A stretch of DNA of 64,000 nt from assembly GCA_944320765.1 (NCBI GenBank), contig CALUIS010000017.1, forward strand, positions 1 through 64,000, read 5' to 3'. The stretch is from an uncultured Paraprevotella sp. (GTDB lineage: Bacteria > Bacteroidota > Bacteroidia > Bacteroidales > Bacteroidaceae). Position 1 is the first letter of the stretch; each line of letters opens with the position of its first letter. The notes beneath the pieces are model-generated. The model saw only the letters and a list, made by a program, of their open reading frames with translations, was not told where the DNA came from and ran no database searches. Below, one piece after another: positions 8,716-18,113 of this stretch. Both the position numbers and the translations under genes were made by a program.

Positions 8716-9370
8716 TGTTGTTCGGGGTCGTGAGGTCGCCAATCTTGAGGCCCGGGTAGCGGCTTTGCTTCTCGGCCGCGTCGGTCAGGTTGTAAATCTC
8801 GCGTTCGCTCAGCCCTGTCAGGTAAGCCGAGTAGGGTGCGCGGCATTCCATCACGTTCTGCACCACGCCGGAGCGTCCCACGTAGATGGTCTTTTCCAGC
8901 TCGAACACGGCACCTTCGCCGTAAGGGATGTATTGGAGGGAATCCGGGTTCCCGTCGGGGCCCACGATGGATTCGGCCATGGAACTCCATGTCGTGTCGC
9001 GGCGGAAGCCTTCCAGGCCGTTGGCGGCGATGGCGGCGGCGTCACCGCTGTTCACGATGGCGGCGGCTTTGGCTTCGGTCAGGCCCTTTTCCATTTGTTC
9101 GTCACTCAGTTCGCCCACTTTGTGCACATGGGGGAGGCGGGCTGTCTTGATGAAGTCAATCAGCACGCTGAATGTGTCGCAGAACTCGCCTTCGTGTTGC
9201 AGGCGGTATTGCTCCTCCGCGTTCTTGATTTGGAGCAGACGTGCCTTAACTGCCGCTTCGCGCACTCCCATTTCCTTTTGGAACTCGATGGGCTGCATGA
9301 TACTCTCGTAGCAGAGATAAAGCAAGACCAGGGCGCACAGGCCCAGGATGACATTAATTGCTTTTTTCAT
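8696..9370 (-). CDS. Membrane-anchored protein of unknown function
   Basis: 224 residues. One N-terminal hydrophobic segment (about 5-20, INVILGLCALVLLYLCYES) is followed by a charged, probably helical region (EMGVREAAVKARLLQIKNAEEQYRLQHEGEFCDT) and a mixed soluble domain. The N-terminal arrangement, one helix then a region around EEQYRLQHEG, recalls pilin-like or periplasmic single-pass proteins, but I recognise no family with confidence. It is first in an operon with DUF3822 and rsmD, has its own -7 element, and overlaps DUF3822 translationally. Confidence 0.75.
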   Translation of the reverse strand: MKKAINVILGLCALVLLYLCYESIMQPIEFQKEMGVREAAVKARLLQIKNAEEQYRLQHEGEFCDTFSVLIDFIKTARLPHVHKVGELSDEQMEKGLTEAKAAAIVNSGDAAAIAANGLEGFRRDTTWSSMAESIVGPDGNPDSLQYIPYGEGAVFELEKTIYVGRSGVVQNVMECRAPYSAYLTGLSEREIYNLTDAAEKQSRYPGLKIGDLTTPNNNAGNWE

Positions 9371-9406
9371 GATACACTTATAATTTTATTTGTTACTTTC
9401 GCATCG

Positions 9407-9414
9407 CAAAAGTA
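9407..9414 (-). promoter_or_regulatory. -7 element of the 9370-DUF3822-rsmD operon
   Basis: Minus-strand TACTTTTG matches TAnnTTTG, 37 bp upstream of the first ATG of the operon. The divergent helicase gene starts 43 bp to the right, so both transcription units begin within this AT-rich gap. Confidence 0.5.
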
Positions 9415-9456
9415 AGATAAATAAATTTAATATCCGACATTTCGGCAAACTTTTTT

Positions 9457-10875
9457 ATGATAAATAAGGAATTGGAGCGGTTTGTCACGGGAAAATGTCC
9501 GTTTCGCGTGACAGAGGGACAGCGGGAAGCCATCGCCGTGTTGGCGGACTTCCTCCTTTCAGGGGACAAGGACGGCGCCTGCCTGGTGCGGGGGTATGCC
9601 GGAACGGGCAAGACGGCGGTGCTGGCGGCCTTGGTCCGCGCCTTGGGCGGGCTGGGGCGGAAGGTGGTGCTGATGGCCCCCACGGGGCGGGCGGCCAAGG
9701 TGTTCGCGCACCATGCCGGGCATCCGGCATTCACCATCCATAAGCGCATCTATCGCCAGAAGGCGTTCTCGAACGACACCGGGAACTTCCAGCTGGACGC
9801 CAACCTGATGCGGCACACGCTGTTCATCGTGGACGAGGCGTCCATGATTGCCTCGGAAGGCGGCGGGTTCGGCACGGGGCGGCTGCTGGACGACCTGGTG
9901 CGGTTCGTCTATTCGGGCGAGGGCTGCCGCCTGCTGCTGGTGGGCGACGCGGCGCAGCTGCCGCCCGTGGGCGAGGAGCTGAGCCCGGCACTGTCGCGGG
10001 CGGAGCTGGAGGGGTATGGGCTGCACGTGTGGGAGGCGGAACTGACGCAGGTGGTGCGCCAGGAGGAAGACAGCGGCATCCTGTGGAACGCCACCCGCCT
10101 GCGGCGGTGGGTCACGTCCGATGGCGGCGGGAGCCTGCCGGGCGTGCGCTTCTCCGGTTTCGCCGACATCCGCCGGTTGCCGGGGGGCGAGCTGGTAGAA
10201 GCGTTGGAAGAGGCCTATTCCCGTTGCGGCGCCGACCAGACCCTTGTGGTGACGCGGTCCAACAAGCGGGCCATTATATATAATAATGGTATAAGGGGGC
10301 GCATCTTCGGGCGGGAGGAGGAGCTGACGGGGGGCGACCGGGTGATGGTGGCCCGGAACAATTACTTCTGGGCGGGCGAGGGCGAGGAGCGCCCGTTCGG
10401 CTTCCTGGCCAACGGCGACATGGCGGAGGTGTGCCGTGTGCGCCGCGGGCGCGGGCTGTACGGTTTCCGCTTCGCGGACGTCCTGCTGCGCTTTCCCGAC
10501 TATGACGGGGCGGAGGTGGAGGCCACCGTCCTGCTGGACACCTTGCAGAGCGAGGCGCCGGCCCTGACGCGGGAACAGTCCGACCGCCTGTTCCGTGCCG
10601 TGGAGGAGGATTATGCCGACGTGGCGGCGAAGCGCGAGCGGATGAAGAAAATCAAGGCGGACCCGTATTTCAACGCCTTGCAGGTGAAGTATGCCTACGC
10701 CGTCACCTGCCATAAGGCGCAGGGCGGGCAGTGGCGGAGGGTGTTCGTGGACCAGGGCTACGTGCCGGAAGAGGCCTCGCCGTCCGACTACGGGCGCTGG
10801 CTCTACACCGCCTTCACCCGGGCCACCGAGGTCCTCTACCTGGTCAACTGGCCGGAGGCGCGGACGGAGGGCTGA
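9457..10875 (+). CDS. RecD-like ATP-dependent DNA helicase (AAA/UvrD_C_2)
   Basis: 472 residues. It is a superfamily-1 helicase with Walker A GYAGTGKT at 46-53, motif Ia MAPTGRAAKVF, Walker B VDEAS at 125-129, motif III GDAAQLPPVGE and, near the C-terminus, the UvrD_C_2 motif YAYAVTCHKAQGGQW followed by YTAFTRATE. This is the short RecD/Pif1-like enzyme common in Bacteroidales, lacking the RecBC-interaction domain of true RecD. Its likely role is 5'-3' DNA unwinding in repair or replication. The surrounding genes give no further clue. Confidence 0.9.
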   Translation: MINKELERFVTGKCPFRVTEGQREAIAVLADFLLSGDKDGACLVRGYAGTGKTAVLAALVRALGGLGRKVVLMAPTGRAAKVFAHHAGHPAFTIHKRIYRQKAFSNDTGNFQLDANLMRHTLFIVDEASMIASEGGGFGTGRLLDDLVRFVYSGEGCRLLLVGDAAQLPPVGEELSPALSRAELEGYGLHVWEAELTQVVRQEEDSGILWNATRLRRWVTSDGGGSLPGVRFSGFADIRRLPGGELVEALEEAYSRCGADQTLVVTRSNKRAIIYNNGIRGRIFGREEELTGGDRVMVARNNYFWAGEGEERPFGFLANGDMAEVCRVRRGRGLYGFRFADVLLRFPDYDGAEVEATVLLDTLQSEAPALTREQSDRLFRAVEEDYADVAAKRERMKKIKADPYFNALQVKYAYAVTCHKAQGGQWRRVFVDQGYVPEEASPSDYGRWLYTAFTRATEVLYLVNWPEARTEG

Positions 10876-11049
10876 GGGCTGTACTTTTTGGGAAATCGTT
10901 TGTACAAAAATTACCTGTTAACTTAACAGATGTTAACGAGGGGGGGGTAAAAACGCAGTTTGTAGTTTTTATTTTATATAATTGTAGCCTGAAAGGACGG
11001 AGACAGACTTCCGTCCGCGAAAATGACTTGTACGATTTAACTTTTCGCT

Positions 11050-11244
11050 ATGGCTAAAACACTACATCCCGATGCTCTGTGCGCATTGGAATACGCGGAA
11101 GAGCACTTTGTCTGTGAGAACTATATGTTAGGGACGAAAGGCGTGTTAGGTCTTTTGGAACGGCATCGCGGCCAGCTCCTGGTACGTGACGCGGTGGTCC
11201 GTTCTTCATTGTTGTTTCTCCTTTCGGGGCGTTTCAGGGTGTAA
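11050..11244 (+). CDS. Short ORF, possibly truncated AraC-type regulator N-terminus
   Basis: 64 codons. The start MAKTLHPDALCALEYAEEHF and the segment GLLERHRGQLLVRDAVVRSSLLFLLSGRFRV look like the beginning of a folded domain. The tail resembles the first strands of the cupin-like sensor of AraC-family regulators, but this is a weak by-eye impression. The reading frame ends three bases before the family-B repeat, suggesting that the 3' part was lost or replaced there. An AT-rich leader (10960-11049) precedes it. It could be a genuine small protein, a truncated remnant, or a chance ORF. Confidence 0.4.
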   Translation: MAKTLHPDALCALEYAEEHFVCENYMLGTKGVLGLLERHRGQLLVRDAVVRSSLLFLLSGRFRV

Positions 11245-11247
11245 ATT

Positions 11248-11380
11248 CCTCCGCCTTGTAGGGGAGGTGGCGCGAAGCGACGGAGGGGTCTCACGTCCAC
11301 GAAGACATACTTTATGTGTGTGTCCGTGGGTGTGAGACCCCTCAGGCCCGTTGGGCCAGCTCCCCTGCAAGGCGGAGCAG
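11248..11380 (+). repeat. Dispersed palindromic repeat family B, copy B1
   Basis: About 133 bp, related to 33888-34037 and 44940-45093. Outer arms CTCCGCCTTGTAGGGGAG and CTCCCCTGCAAGGCGGAG pair almost perfectly. Inside are two small hairpins (cgcGAAgcg and GGCCCGTTGGGCC) and an inner stem GGGTCTCAC / GTGAGACCC. This copy lacks the AATGAACT/AGTTCATT tips of the other two, and its outer arms carry CTTGTAG/CTGCAAG where the others have CTGAAAG/CTTTCAG, so both arms changed together. Confidence 0.85.
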
Positions 11381-11448
11381 TTGCTTCTCGCGGGTTTTGC
11401 TATACCCTCGAGCTTATTTTGTCTTTTCCACTGTGCTGTTCTTTTCCT

Positions 11449-14064
11449 TTACAGCGCGGCCAGTTCGACGAACTTGTCCACGGCGGCGCTCAGGCCGTCG
11501 GGGTTCTTGCCGCCGGCGGTGGCGAAGTGGGGCTGTCCGCCGCCTCCGCCCTGGATGAGCTTGGCGGCCTCGCGGATAATCTTGCTCACGTTCATGCCGT
11601 GGTCTTTCACCATGCCGTCCGAGGCTGCGGCGGTGAGCATGGGCTTGCCCTCATGGATGCTGCCGATGATGACCAGCGCGTTCTCCGCCTCGCCACGGAG
11701 CTGGAAGGCCATGTCCTTCACCACGTCGGCGGGCATGGGGACGACGCTGCGGAAGACAGTGACGCCGTTGACCACCTGGGCCTGTGCTATGATGTCCTTC
11801 TTCACCTGGGCGGCTTTCTCGCGGACGGTCTCCTCCAGCTGTTTCTTCAGGCTGGCGTTCTCTTCGATGGCCTTGTGGATGGCGGCCTTCACGTCCGGCG
11901 CGTTGTTGAACATGGCGCGCAGGTCGTTCGTCAGGTCCTGCATGGCGTAGAGCCTGTCCTCCACCTTCTTGCCCGTGATGGCCTCGATGCGGCGCACGCC
12001 GGCGGCCACGGAGCTTTCGCTGAGTATCTTCACCATGCCGATGCGTCCGGTGGACTTGGCGTGGCATCCGCCGCAGAACTCCACGCTGTCGCCGAACTGC
12101 ACGACGCGCACACGGTCGCCATACTTCTCGCCGAAGAGGGCGATGGCCCCCAGTTCCTTGGCCTTTTCAATGGGCATGTCGCGGTGGTCCTGCAGGGGGA
12201 TGTCCTCGCGGATCTTGGCGTTCACCATCCGTTCCACCTCGCGCAGCTGCTCGTCCGTCACCTTCTGGAAGTGGGAGAAGTCGAAACGCAGGTATTCGGG
12301 CGTGACAAGCGAGCCTTTCTGCTCCACATGGTCGCCCAGGACGGTACGCAACGCCTGGTCGAGCAGGTGGGTGCAGGTGTGGTTGGCCTCGCTGGCCGCC
12401 CGCAGGTCGGTGTCCACGCAGGCCATGAAGTCGGCCTCGGGATGCTGCGGCAGCGTTTTGGCGATGTGCACCGGCAGGTTGTTTTCGCGTTTGGTGTCGA
12501 TGATGTCGATGGTCTCGTGTTCGGAGCAGAGTGCGCCTCGGTCGCCCACCTGTCCGCCCATTTCGGCATAGAAAGGTGTCTTGTCGAGCACGATTTGGTA
12601 GAACGACTGTTTCTTTTGCGTCACCTTGCGGTAGCGCAGGATGTGGCATTCATATTCCGTGAAGTCCCATCCCACGAATTCCGTCTCGCCTTCGGCCAGC
12701 ACCACCCAGTCGCCGGTCTCCACGGCGGCGGCGTTGCGGGCGCGTTCCTTCTGCTTCTGCATCTCGGCGTTGAAGGCGGCCTCGTCCACGGTCATGCCGT
12801 TCTCGCGGCAGATGAGTTCCGTCAGGTCGAGCGGGAAACCGTAGGTGTCGAAGAGCGTGAAGACCTCCTTGCCGTCGATGACGTCCTTGCCGGCGGCGCG
12901 GGTGTCGGCCATGACGCGGTCGAGCAGGCGGATGCCCGTCTCGAGCGTGCGCAGGAACGATTCCTCCTCTTCCTTCATCACTTTGGAGATGAGCACCTTC
13001 TGTGCTTCCAGTTCGGGGTAGGACTTGCCCATTTCCTGAACGAGTACGGGCAGGAGCTTGTACATGAAAGCCTCTTTCTGTCCGAGGAAGGTGTAGGCGT
13101 AGCGCACGGCGCGGCGCAGGATGCGGCGGATGACGTAGCCGGCCTTGGCGTTGCCGGGCAGCTGCCCGTCGGCGATGGAGAAGGCGATGGTGCGCAGGTG
13201 GTCGGCCACGACGCGCATGGCCACGTCCTTCTTCGGGTCGTCGCCGTAGCGGCAGCCGGAGAGGTCGCCGATGACCTTGATGATGGGCTGGAACACGTCG
13301 GTGTCATAGTTGGACCGCTTGCCCTGCATGACGGCGCAGAGGCGTTCGAATCCCATGCCCGTGTCGATGACCTTGGCGGGCAGCGGCTCGAGAGACCCGT
13401 CGGCCTTGCGGTTGTATTGCATGAACACGAGGTTCCAGATTTCGATGACCAGCGGGTTGTCCTTGTTCACCAGCTCGCGGCCCGGCACCTTGGCTTTCTC
13501 TTCCTCGGGGCGCAGGTCGATGTGGATTTCGGAGCAGGGTCCGCAGGGCCCGGTGGCGCCCATTTCCCAGAAGTTGTCGTGCTTGTTGCCGTTGATGATG
13601 TGGTCTTCGGGCAGGTATTGCGCCCAGTAGCCGGCGGCCTCGTCGTCGCGCTCCAGCCCTTCTTCGGGCGAGCCTTCGAAGACGGTGGCGTAGAGGTTGC
13701 GCTTGTCTATCTTGAGCACGTCCACCAGGTATTCCCATGCCCAGCTGATGGCCTCCTTCTTGAAGTAGTCGCCGAAGCTCCAGTTGCCGAGCATCTCGAA
13801 CATGGTGTGGTGGTACGTGTCGTGCCCCACCTCTTCCAGGTCGTTGTGCTTTCCGCTGACGCGGAGGCACTTCTGGGAATCGGTGCATCGCTTGCTGGTG
13901 GCCGGGCGGTTGCCGAGTATGATGTCCTTGAATTGGTTCATGCCCGCGTTGGTGAACATCAGCGTCGGGTCGTCCTTGATGACCATCGGCGCGGAGGGCA
14001 CGATGAGGTGTCCTTTAGACTCGAAAAACTTGACGAACGAGTCACGGATTTCATTTGCAGTCAT
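11449..14064 (-). CDS. alaS: Alanyl-tRNA synthetase
   Basis: 871 residues, full length. It charges tRNA-Ala and edits mischarged Ser/Gly. The N-terminal class II catalytic core starts [19 protein letters not shown], with motif 2 region [14 protein letters not shown] and [24 protein letters not shown]. The editing domain carries zinc-binding [11 protein letters not shown] and [11 protein letters not shown] (around residue 660), and the C-Ala domain ends [15 protein letters not shown]. It is transcribed divergently from merR through interlocking promoters. Confidence 0.97.
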   Translation of the reverse strand: MTANEIRDSFVKFFESKGHLIVPSAPMVIKDDPTLMFTNAGMNQFKDIILGNRPATSKRCTDSQKCLRVSGKHNDLEEVGHDTYHHTMFEMLGNWSFGDYFKKEAISWAWEYLVDVLKIDKRNLYATVFEGSPEEGLERDDEAAGYWAQYLPEDHIINGNKHDNFWEMGATGPCGPCSEIHIDLRPEEEKAKVPGRELVNKDNPLVIEIWNLVFMQYNRKADGSLEPLPAKVIDTGMGFERLCAVMQGKRSNYDTDVFQPIIKVIGDLSGCRYGDDPKKDVAMRVVADHLRTIAFSIADGQLPGNAKAGYVIRRILRRAVRYAYTFLGQKEAFMYKLLPVLVQEMGKSYPELEAQKVLISKVMKEEEESFLRTLETGIRLLDRVMADTRAAGKDVIDGKEVFTLFDTYGFPLDLTELICRENGMTVDEAAFNAEMQKQKERARNAAAVETGDWVVLAEGETEFVGWDFTEYECHILRYRKVTQKKQSFYQIVLDKTPFYAEMGGQVGDRGALCSEHETIDIIDTKRENNLPVHIAKTLPQHPEADFMACVDTDLRAASEANHTCTHLLDQALRTVLGDHVEQKGSLVTPEYLRFDFSHFQKVTDEQLREVERMVNAKIREDIPLQDHRDMPIEKAKELGAIALFGEKYGDRVRVVQFGDSVEFCGGCHAKSTGRIGMVKILSESSVAAGVRRIEAITGKKVEDRLYAMQDLTNDLRAMFNNAPDVKAAIHKAIEENASLKKQLEETVREKAAQVKKDIIAQAQVVNGVTVFRSVVPMPADVVKDMAFQLRGEAENALVIIGSIHEGKPMLTAAASDGMVKDHGMNVSKIIREAAKLIQGGGGGQPHFATAGGKNPDGLSAAVDKFVELAAL

Positions 14065-14103
14065 TCGTTTCTTATTTTATGTATTAACAAATTCCAAAAA
14101 AGT

Positions 14104-14139
14104 TTTGCAAAGATAGCCCGTTTTGCCTACTTTTGCAAG
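14104..14139. promoter_or_regulatory. Interlocking divergent promoters of alaS and merR
   Basis: For merR (+): TTTG at 14104-14107, 20-bp spacer, TACTTTTG at 14128-14135. For alaS (-): -7 TATCTTTG at 14115-14108, 20-bp spacer, CTTG (3 of 4 of the -33 consensus) at 14139-14136. Each promoter's elements lie inside or next to the other's spacer, so RNA polymerase should not occupy both at once. The merR leader would be about 33 nt. Confidence 0.7.
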
Positions 14140-14175
14140 TAAATGGCTGGAAACGACTGATAAAAGCACCGAATT

Positions 14176-14523
14176 ATGGCACTGAATCCGAATAAAGAAC
14201 TGAAATTGTATTATTCCATTGGCGAAGTGGCGGAGATGATAGGCGTGTCCGAGACGCTGCTGCGCTATTGGGAGAAGGAGTTTCCCACGATTTCTCCCAA
14301 GAAGGCCGGGCGCAACATCCGGCAGTATTCCCAGGAGGACGTTCGGGAGGTGCGGCTGATCCACCATCTGGTCAAGGAGAAGGGCATGAAGCTTGCGGCG
14401 GCCCGCAACGCGCTGAAGAACAGCCGCGGGGAGATGGAGCGCGACATGGAAATCCTGAACCGCCTGCAGGCCGTGCGCGAGGAGCTGATGCAAATCAAAA
14501 AGGAATTAGACGGGCTGGCCTAA
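14176..14523 (+). CDS. MerR family transcriptional regulator
   Basis: 115 residues. The N-terminal winged helix-turn-helix is clear: LYYSIGEVAEMIGVSETLLRYWEKEF (about 12-37), followed by a wing (KAGRNIRQYSQEDV) and a C-terminal coiled coil rich in Glu/Arg/Leu (about 75-112). No metal-binding cysteines are present, and the effector-binding region is reduced to the coiled coil, so it looks like a short MerR_1-type regulator without an obvious ligand domain. Its promoter interlocks with that of alaS. Its target is unknown. Confidence 0.9.
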   Translation: MALNPNKELKLYYSIGEVAEMIGVSETLLRYWEKEFPTISPKKAGRNIRQYSQEDVREVRLIHHLVKEKGMKLAAARNALKNSRGEMERDMEILNRLQAVREELMQIKKELDGLA

Positions 14524-14532
14524 TTCCTTTTT
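14497..14532. terminator. Bidirectional terminator between merR and rel
   Basis: AAAAAGGAATTAG at 14497-14509 pairs perfectly with CTAATTCCTTTTT at 14520-14532. The stem begins inside the merR coding sequence, includes its stop codon, and has A/T tracts on both sides, so it can end transcription from both convergent genes. Confidence 0.75.
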
Positions 14533-14547
14533 GCAGTTCGGCGGACA

Positions 14548-16806
14548 TCAGTCTATTCGCGTGACTTCCTCCACGCCTTGCAGGTTCTTCAGTTTGTTGC
14601 AGATGGTCTTGACATCCTCCACGTCGTGTACGCCCAGCTGGATTTCGCCGTCGAAGATGCCGTCCTGGGTGGTGATGGCCAACTTGCGGATGTTGATGTT
14701 GAGTTGCCCGGAGAGGATGCCCGTGATGTCGTGCAGGACGCCCACGTTGTCGATGCCGCTGATTTTGATGGTGGCGGGGAAGTAAAGCGTCTTGTGCACG
14801 TCCCACGTGGCGGCGAGGATGTGGTTGCCGTCGCTCGTCTTGAGCTTGGCGGCCACGGGGCATTGGCGCTTGTGGATGTAGACATGTCCGTCGCCGTCGA
14901 GGTAGCCCAGCACATCGTCGCCCGGGATAGGGCGGCAACAGTCCGCGATGATATACTTCGGCAAGCTTTCCTCGTTGAGTATGACCGGCTTCTTTCGGTC
15001 GATGGCTTCCGGTTTGGGGGCTTCCGTTTTTCCGTTGTCTTTCGGTGCGGCCTGCTTTTTCTTGAGGAAGGGGATGAAATGCGTCCAGCTGCTGTTGGTC
15101 TTGTTGGCCGGTTTGTCGTGGAGTACGTCCAGGTCTTCCTCTCCCAATACGACCGTCCTGCAGCCGATGGCCTGATACAGTTCTTCGCGGTATTTGATGT
15201 GGTGCAGGTCGCAAAGTTTGTCGACGTTCATGCTGGTAGGTTCGATGTCGGCCTTCTCGAAGAATTCGTTGAGCATCTCTTCCCCTTGCTTTTGTTGCTC
15301 GCGTTCTTCGCGGCGCAGGATGGCCTGTATCTTGTTTTTGGCCTTGGCGGTGGTGGCAAAGTTGATCCATTCCTTCTGCACCCGCTGGGTCTTGGAGGTC
15401 AGGATTTCCACCTGGTCGCCGCTCTGCAGCTTGTGGCTGAGCGGTACCAGCTTATGGTTGACCTTGGCGCCGATGCAATGGCTGCCGAGGAAGGTGTGGA
15501 TGCTGAATGCGAAGTCGAGGGCGGTGCAGTCCGCCGGCATGGTCTTGAACTCCCCCTTGGGCGTGACCACGAAGATTTCCGAGGCGTAGAGGTTCAGCTT
15601 GATGGCATCCAGGAAGTCGAGCGCGTTGGGCTGCGGGTCGTCGAGTATCTCCTTGATGGTGTGCAGCCATTTCTCCAGTTCGTCCTCGCTGTCGGCTGTC
15701 GTTTTGGTGCCTTCCTTGTATTTCCAGTGTGCCGCGAATCCTTGTTCGGCCATCTCGTCCATGCGCGTGGAGCGGATTTGCACTTCGATCCATTGTCCCG
15801 TCCGGCTCATCAGCGTGACATGCAGGGCTTGGTATCCGTTGGCTTTGGGGTGGGTGAGCCAGTCGCGCAGGCGTTCGGGATGCGGCTTGTAGATTTGGCT
15901 GGCGCAGACATAGATGCGGAAGCAGTCGCTGATTTCGTCCTCCGGCTTTTGCGGCTCGAAGATGATGCGTACGGCCAGGATGTCGTAGACTTCCTCGAAC
16001 TCGATGTGCTTGTTCTGCATCTTGCACCAGATGGAGTAGGGGGTCTTGATGCGGGCCTTGACGGTGTAGGTGAGGCCCATCTTGTCCAAGGCTTCGCGGA
16101 TAGGCTGCGTGAATTCCTCGAAGAGGCTTTCGCGGTGTTCCCGGGTCTGTGCCAGCTTCTCGATGATCTGCTGGTACTCTTCCGGGTGTTCGTAGCGGAA
16201 GCTCAGGTCCTCAAGCTCTTCCTTGATTTTGTTCAGTCCCAAGCGGTTGGCCAGCGGGGCGTAGATGTAAAGCGTTTCGCCGGCGATCTTGTATTGTTTG
16301 TTGGGCGGTTGCGACCCCAAGGTGCGCATATTATGCAGGCGGTCGGAAATCTTGATGAGGATGACGCGGATGTCGTCGCTCATGGTGAGCAGAAGTTTCT
16401 TGAACGACTCGGCTTGTGCGGAAGCCTTGTCGCCGAAGATACCGCCGGAGATTTTGGTCAGCCCGTCCACGATTTGGGCGATTTTGGGGCCGAAGATGTT
16501 GGAGATGTCCTCTACGGTGTAGTCCGTGTCCTCCACTACATCGTGGAGCAGGGCGGCGCAGATGGAGGTGGACCCCAGCCCGATTTCGCCGCAGACGATT
16601 TGCGCCACGGCGATGGGGTGCATGATATACGGCTCGCCCGAAAGGCGGCGCACGCCTTTGTGGGCTTGTTTGGCGAAGTTGAAAGCCTTGGTGATAAGTT
16701 CCACTTTCTTGCGGTGGCGTGAAGACAGATAGGTGTCTACCAGATGCTGGAACGCGTCGCTTACCATTTTCTCCTCGTCGATTGTCTTTGTGGATAGGTC
16801 CTCCAT
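14548..16806 (-). CDS. Bifunctional (p)ppGpp synthetase/hydrolase (Rel/SpoT family)
   Basis: 752 residues. It controls the stringent response by making and degrading (p)ppGpp. The N-terminal HD hydrolase domain is intact (GEPYIMHPIAVAQI, ALLHDVVEDTDYT with His-Asp at 88-89). The synthetase domain follows (YQALHVTLMSRTGQWIEVQIRS), then a TGS domain (FVVTPKGEFKTMPADCTALDF), a conserved-cysteine region (IIADCCRPIPGDDVLGYLDG) and a C-terminal ACT domain. Both catalytic halves look competent. A strong Shine-Dalgarno-like AGGAGG lies 7 bp before the ATG, which is unusual in Bacteroidota. It is the last gene of the parA operon. Confidence 0.96.
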   Translation of the reverse strand: MEDLSTKTIDEEKMVSDAFQHLVDTYLSSRHRKKVELITKAFNFAKQAHKGVRRLSGEPYIMHPIAVAQIVCGEIGLGSTSICAALLHDVVEDTDYTVEDISNIFGPKIAQIVDGLTKISGGIFGDKASAQAESFKKLLLTMSDDIRVILIKISDRLHNMRTLGSQPPNKQYKIAGETLYIYAPLANRLGLNKIKEELEDLSFRYEHPEEYQQIIEKLAQTREHRESLFEEFTQPIREALDKMGLTYTVKARIKTPYSIWCKMQNKHIEFEEVYDILAVRIIFEPQKPEDEISDCFRIYVCASQIYKPHPERLRDWLTHPKANGYQALHVTLMSRTGQWIEVQIRSTRMDEMAEQGFAAHWKYKEGTKTTADSEDELEKWLHTIKEILDDPQPNALDFLDAIKLNLYASEIFVVTPKGEFKTMPADCTALDFAFSIHTFLGSHCIGAKVNHKLVPLSHKLQSGDQVEILTSKTQRVQKEWINFATTAKAKNKIQAILRREEREQQKQGEEMLNEFFEKADIEPTSMNVDKLCDLHHIKYREELYQAIGCRTVVLGEEDLDVLHDKPANKTNSSWTHFIPFLKKKQAAPKDNGKTEAPKPEAIDRKKPVILNEESLPKYIIADCCRPIPGDDVLGYLDGDGHVYIHKRQCPVAAKLKTSDGNHILAATWDVHKTLYFPATIKISGIDNVGVLHDITGILSGQLNINIRKLAITTQDGIFDGEIQLGVHDVEDVKTICNKLKNLQGVEEVTRID

Positions 16807-16831
16807 AAGTTGCCTCCTTTCTTGGATTGGT

Positions 16832-18109
16832 TTATCTGACTCTCAGTTTCTTCCCGGCCCTGATGCCCGTGCCTTTGATGCCGTTGAGCCGTTTGAGCTT
16901 GGACACGGTCGTCCCGTATCGTTTGGCGATGGTGGAGAGGGTGTCTCCCGGACGTATGGTGATGGTGCGTGCCTTGCTCCGGCTGCTCTTCTTGCCGCTG
17001 CTCTTCGCACGGGTGGCGGAATGGGTGACCTCCACCTCGCTCCGGCGGGTGAAAAGCTCGTCCGACTTATAGTTGTACACGGAGTCGCCGGCGGCGATGA
17101 ACGCGCTGATGCCGTGGGTGGGCAGGCGCAGGATGCAGCTGGTTTTCGAACCGGGTATCAGCCCTGTGCGGTATTGCGGGTTGAGGGCCTTGACCTCCTC
17201 GGCTTTCACGTTGCAGACGGCCACAATCTGGTCGAAGTGTACGTCGCGGTTGACGATGATGGTGTCCGTGCTCGGTGGCAGCGTGGTGGTCATGGGGCAG
17301 ATGTTATGCTCGCAGTAGTAGTTCATGACATAGTTGGCCGCGATGAATGCCGGCACGTAGCCCCGTGTCTCTTTGGGCAGGTAGGGGTAGATCTTCCAAT
17401 AGTCGCGGCTGCCCCCGGCGCGGCGGATGGCCTTGTTCACGTTGGCCGGTCCGCAGTTGTAAGAGGCGATGACCAGGGTCCAGTCGCCGAAAATCTTGTA
17501 GAGGTCCTGCAGGTAGTGTGCGGCGGCGTAGGACGACTTGATGGGGTCGCGCCGTTCGTCGATGAGGCTGTTCACGTCCAGCCCGTAGGATTTCCCGGTG
17601 GTGATCATGAACTGCCACAAGCCCGCCGCCCCGACCCGCGACGTGGCGGACGGGTTGAGGGCCGACTCGATGACCGGCAGGTATTTCAGTTCCAGCGGCA
17701 GCTGGTAGCTCTCCAGGGCCTCCTCGAAAATGGGGACATAGAAGTTGTTGGCCCCCAACATATAAGACACGGAGCGGCGCAAGCGGGTGCAATACTGGTC
17801 GATGAACTTCCGGACCACTTCGTTGTAAGGCATCTCGATGACGTTGGGCAGGCGGTTGAGGCGTGAGATGTATTCCTCTTTGCTGTATTCCGGGTTTTCG
17901 TCCGAACTCTCGCATTTCTCGTCCGTTCCCAGATAGTTTTTGGCGTTCCATTCCTGCAGCAGGCTGTCTATCTCATAGGTCATGCCTTCAGGCAAGGCGA
18001 TGACCTCGTCTTGCCCGGTCTGGTCGTCGTGGACCGTGATGTCGTTTTGCGCCCAAAGTCCTGTGGCGAACAACGTGGTGATGCAGAAAAGTCCTATTTT
18101 CTTTCTCAT
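16832..18109 (-). CDS. mltD: Membrane-bound lytic murein transglycosylase D-like, with LysM
   Basis: 425 residues with a signal peptide (MRKKIGLFCITTLFATGLWAQ). The GH23 goose-lysozyme-like SLT domain (about 120-300) carries the catalytic Glu148 in LPVIESALNPSATS and the family motifs GAAGLWQFM and SYNCGPANV. One LysM domain ends the protein (TIRPGDTLSTIAKRYGTTVSKL..., about 376-421). By family knowledge it cleaves peptidoglycan with 1,6-anhydro product formation in the periplasm. It sits 4 bp downstream of the DUF5683 gene, in the conserved Bacteroidales order parA-parB-DUF5683-mltD-rel. Confidence 0.93.
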   Translation of the reverse strand: MRKKIGLFCITTLFATGLWAQNDITVHDDQTGQDEVIALPEGMTYEIDSLLQEWNAKNYLGTDEKCESSDENPEYSKEEYISRLNRLPNVIEMPYNEVVRKFIDQYCTRLRRSVSYMLGANNFYVPIFEEALESYQLPLELKYLPVIESALNPSATSRVGAAGLWQFMITTGKSYGLDVNSLIDERRDPIKSSYAAAHYLQDLYKIFGDWTLVIASYNCGPANVNKAIRRAGGSRDYWKIYPYLPKETRGYVPAFIAANYVMNYYCEHNICPMTTTLPPSTDTIIVNRDVHFDQIVAVCNVKAEEVKALNPQYRTGLIPGSKTSCILRLPTHGISAFIAAGDSVYNYKSDELFTRRSEVEVTHSATRAKSSGKKSSRSKARTITIRPGDTLSTIAKRYGTTVSKLKRLNGIKGTGIRAGKKLRVR

Positions 18110-18113
18110 GAGT

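Noticed and set aside
9457..10875. Helicase gene as part of an anti-phage defence island
   Set aside because: It is a stand-alone RecD/Pif1-like helicase between housekeeping genes, with no nuclease, toxin or other defence partner nearby.
11314..14142. 942-codon plus-strand open frame opposite alaS
   Set aside because: Antisense shadow of a highly conserved gene in GC-rich DNA. The translation is rich in His/Val/Leu/Gly with no recognisable domain.
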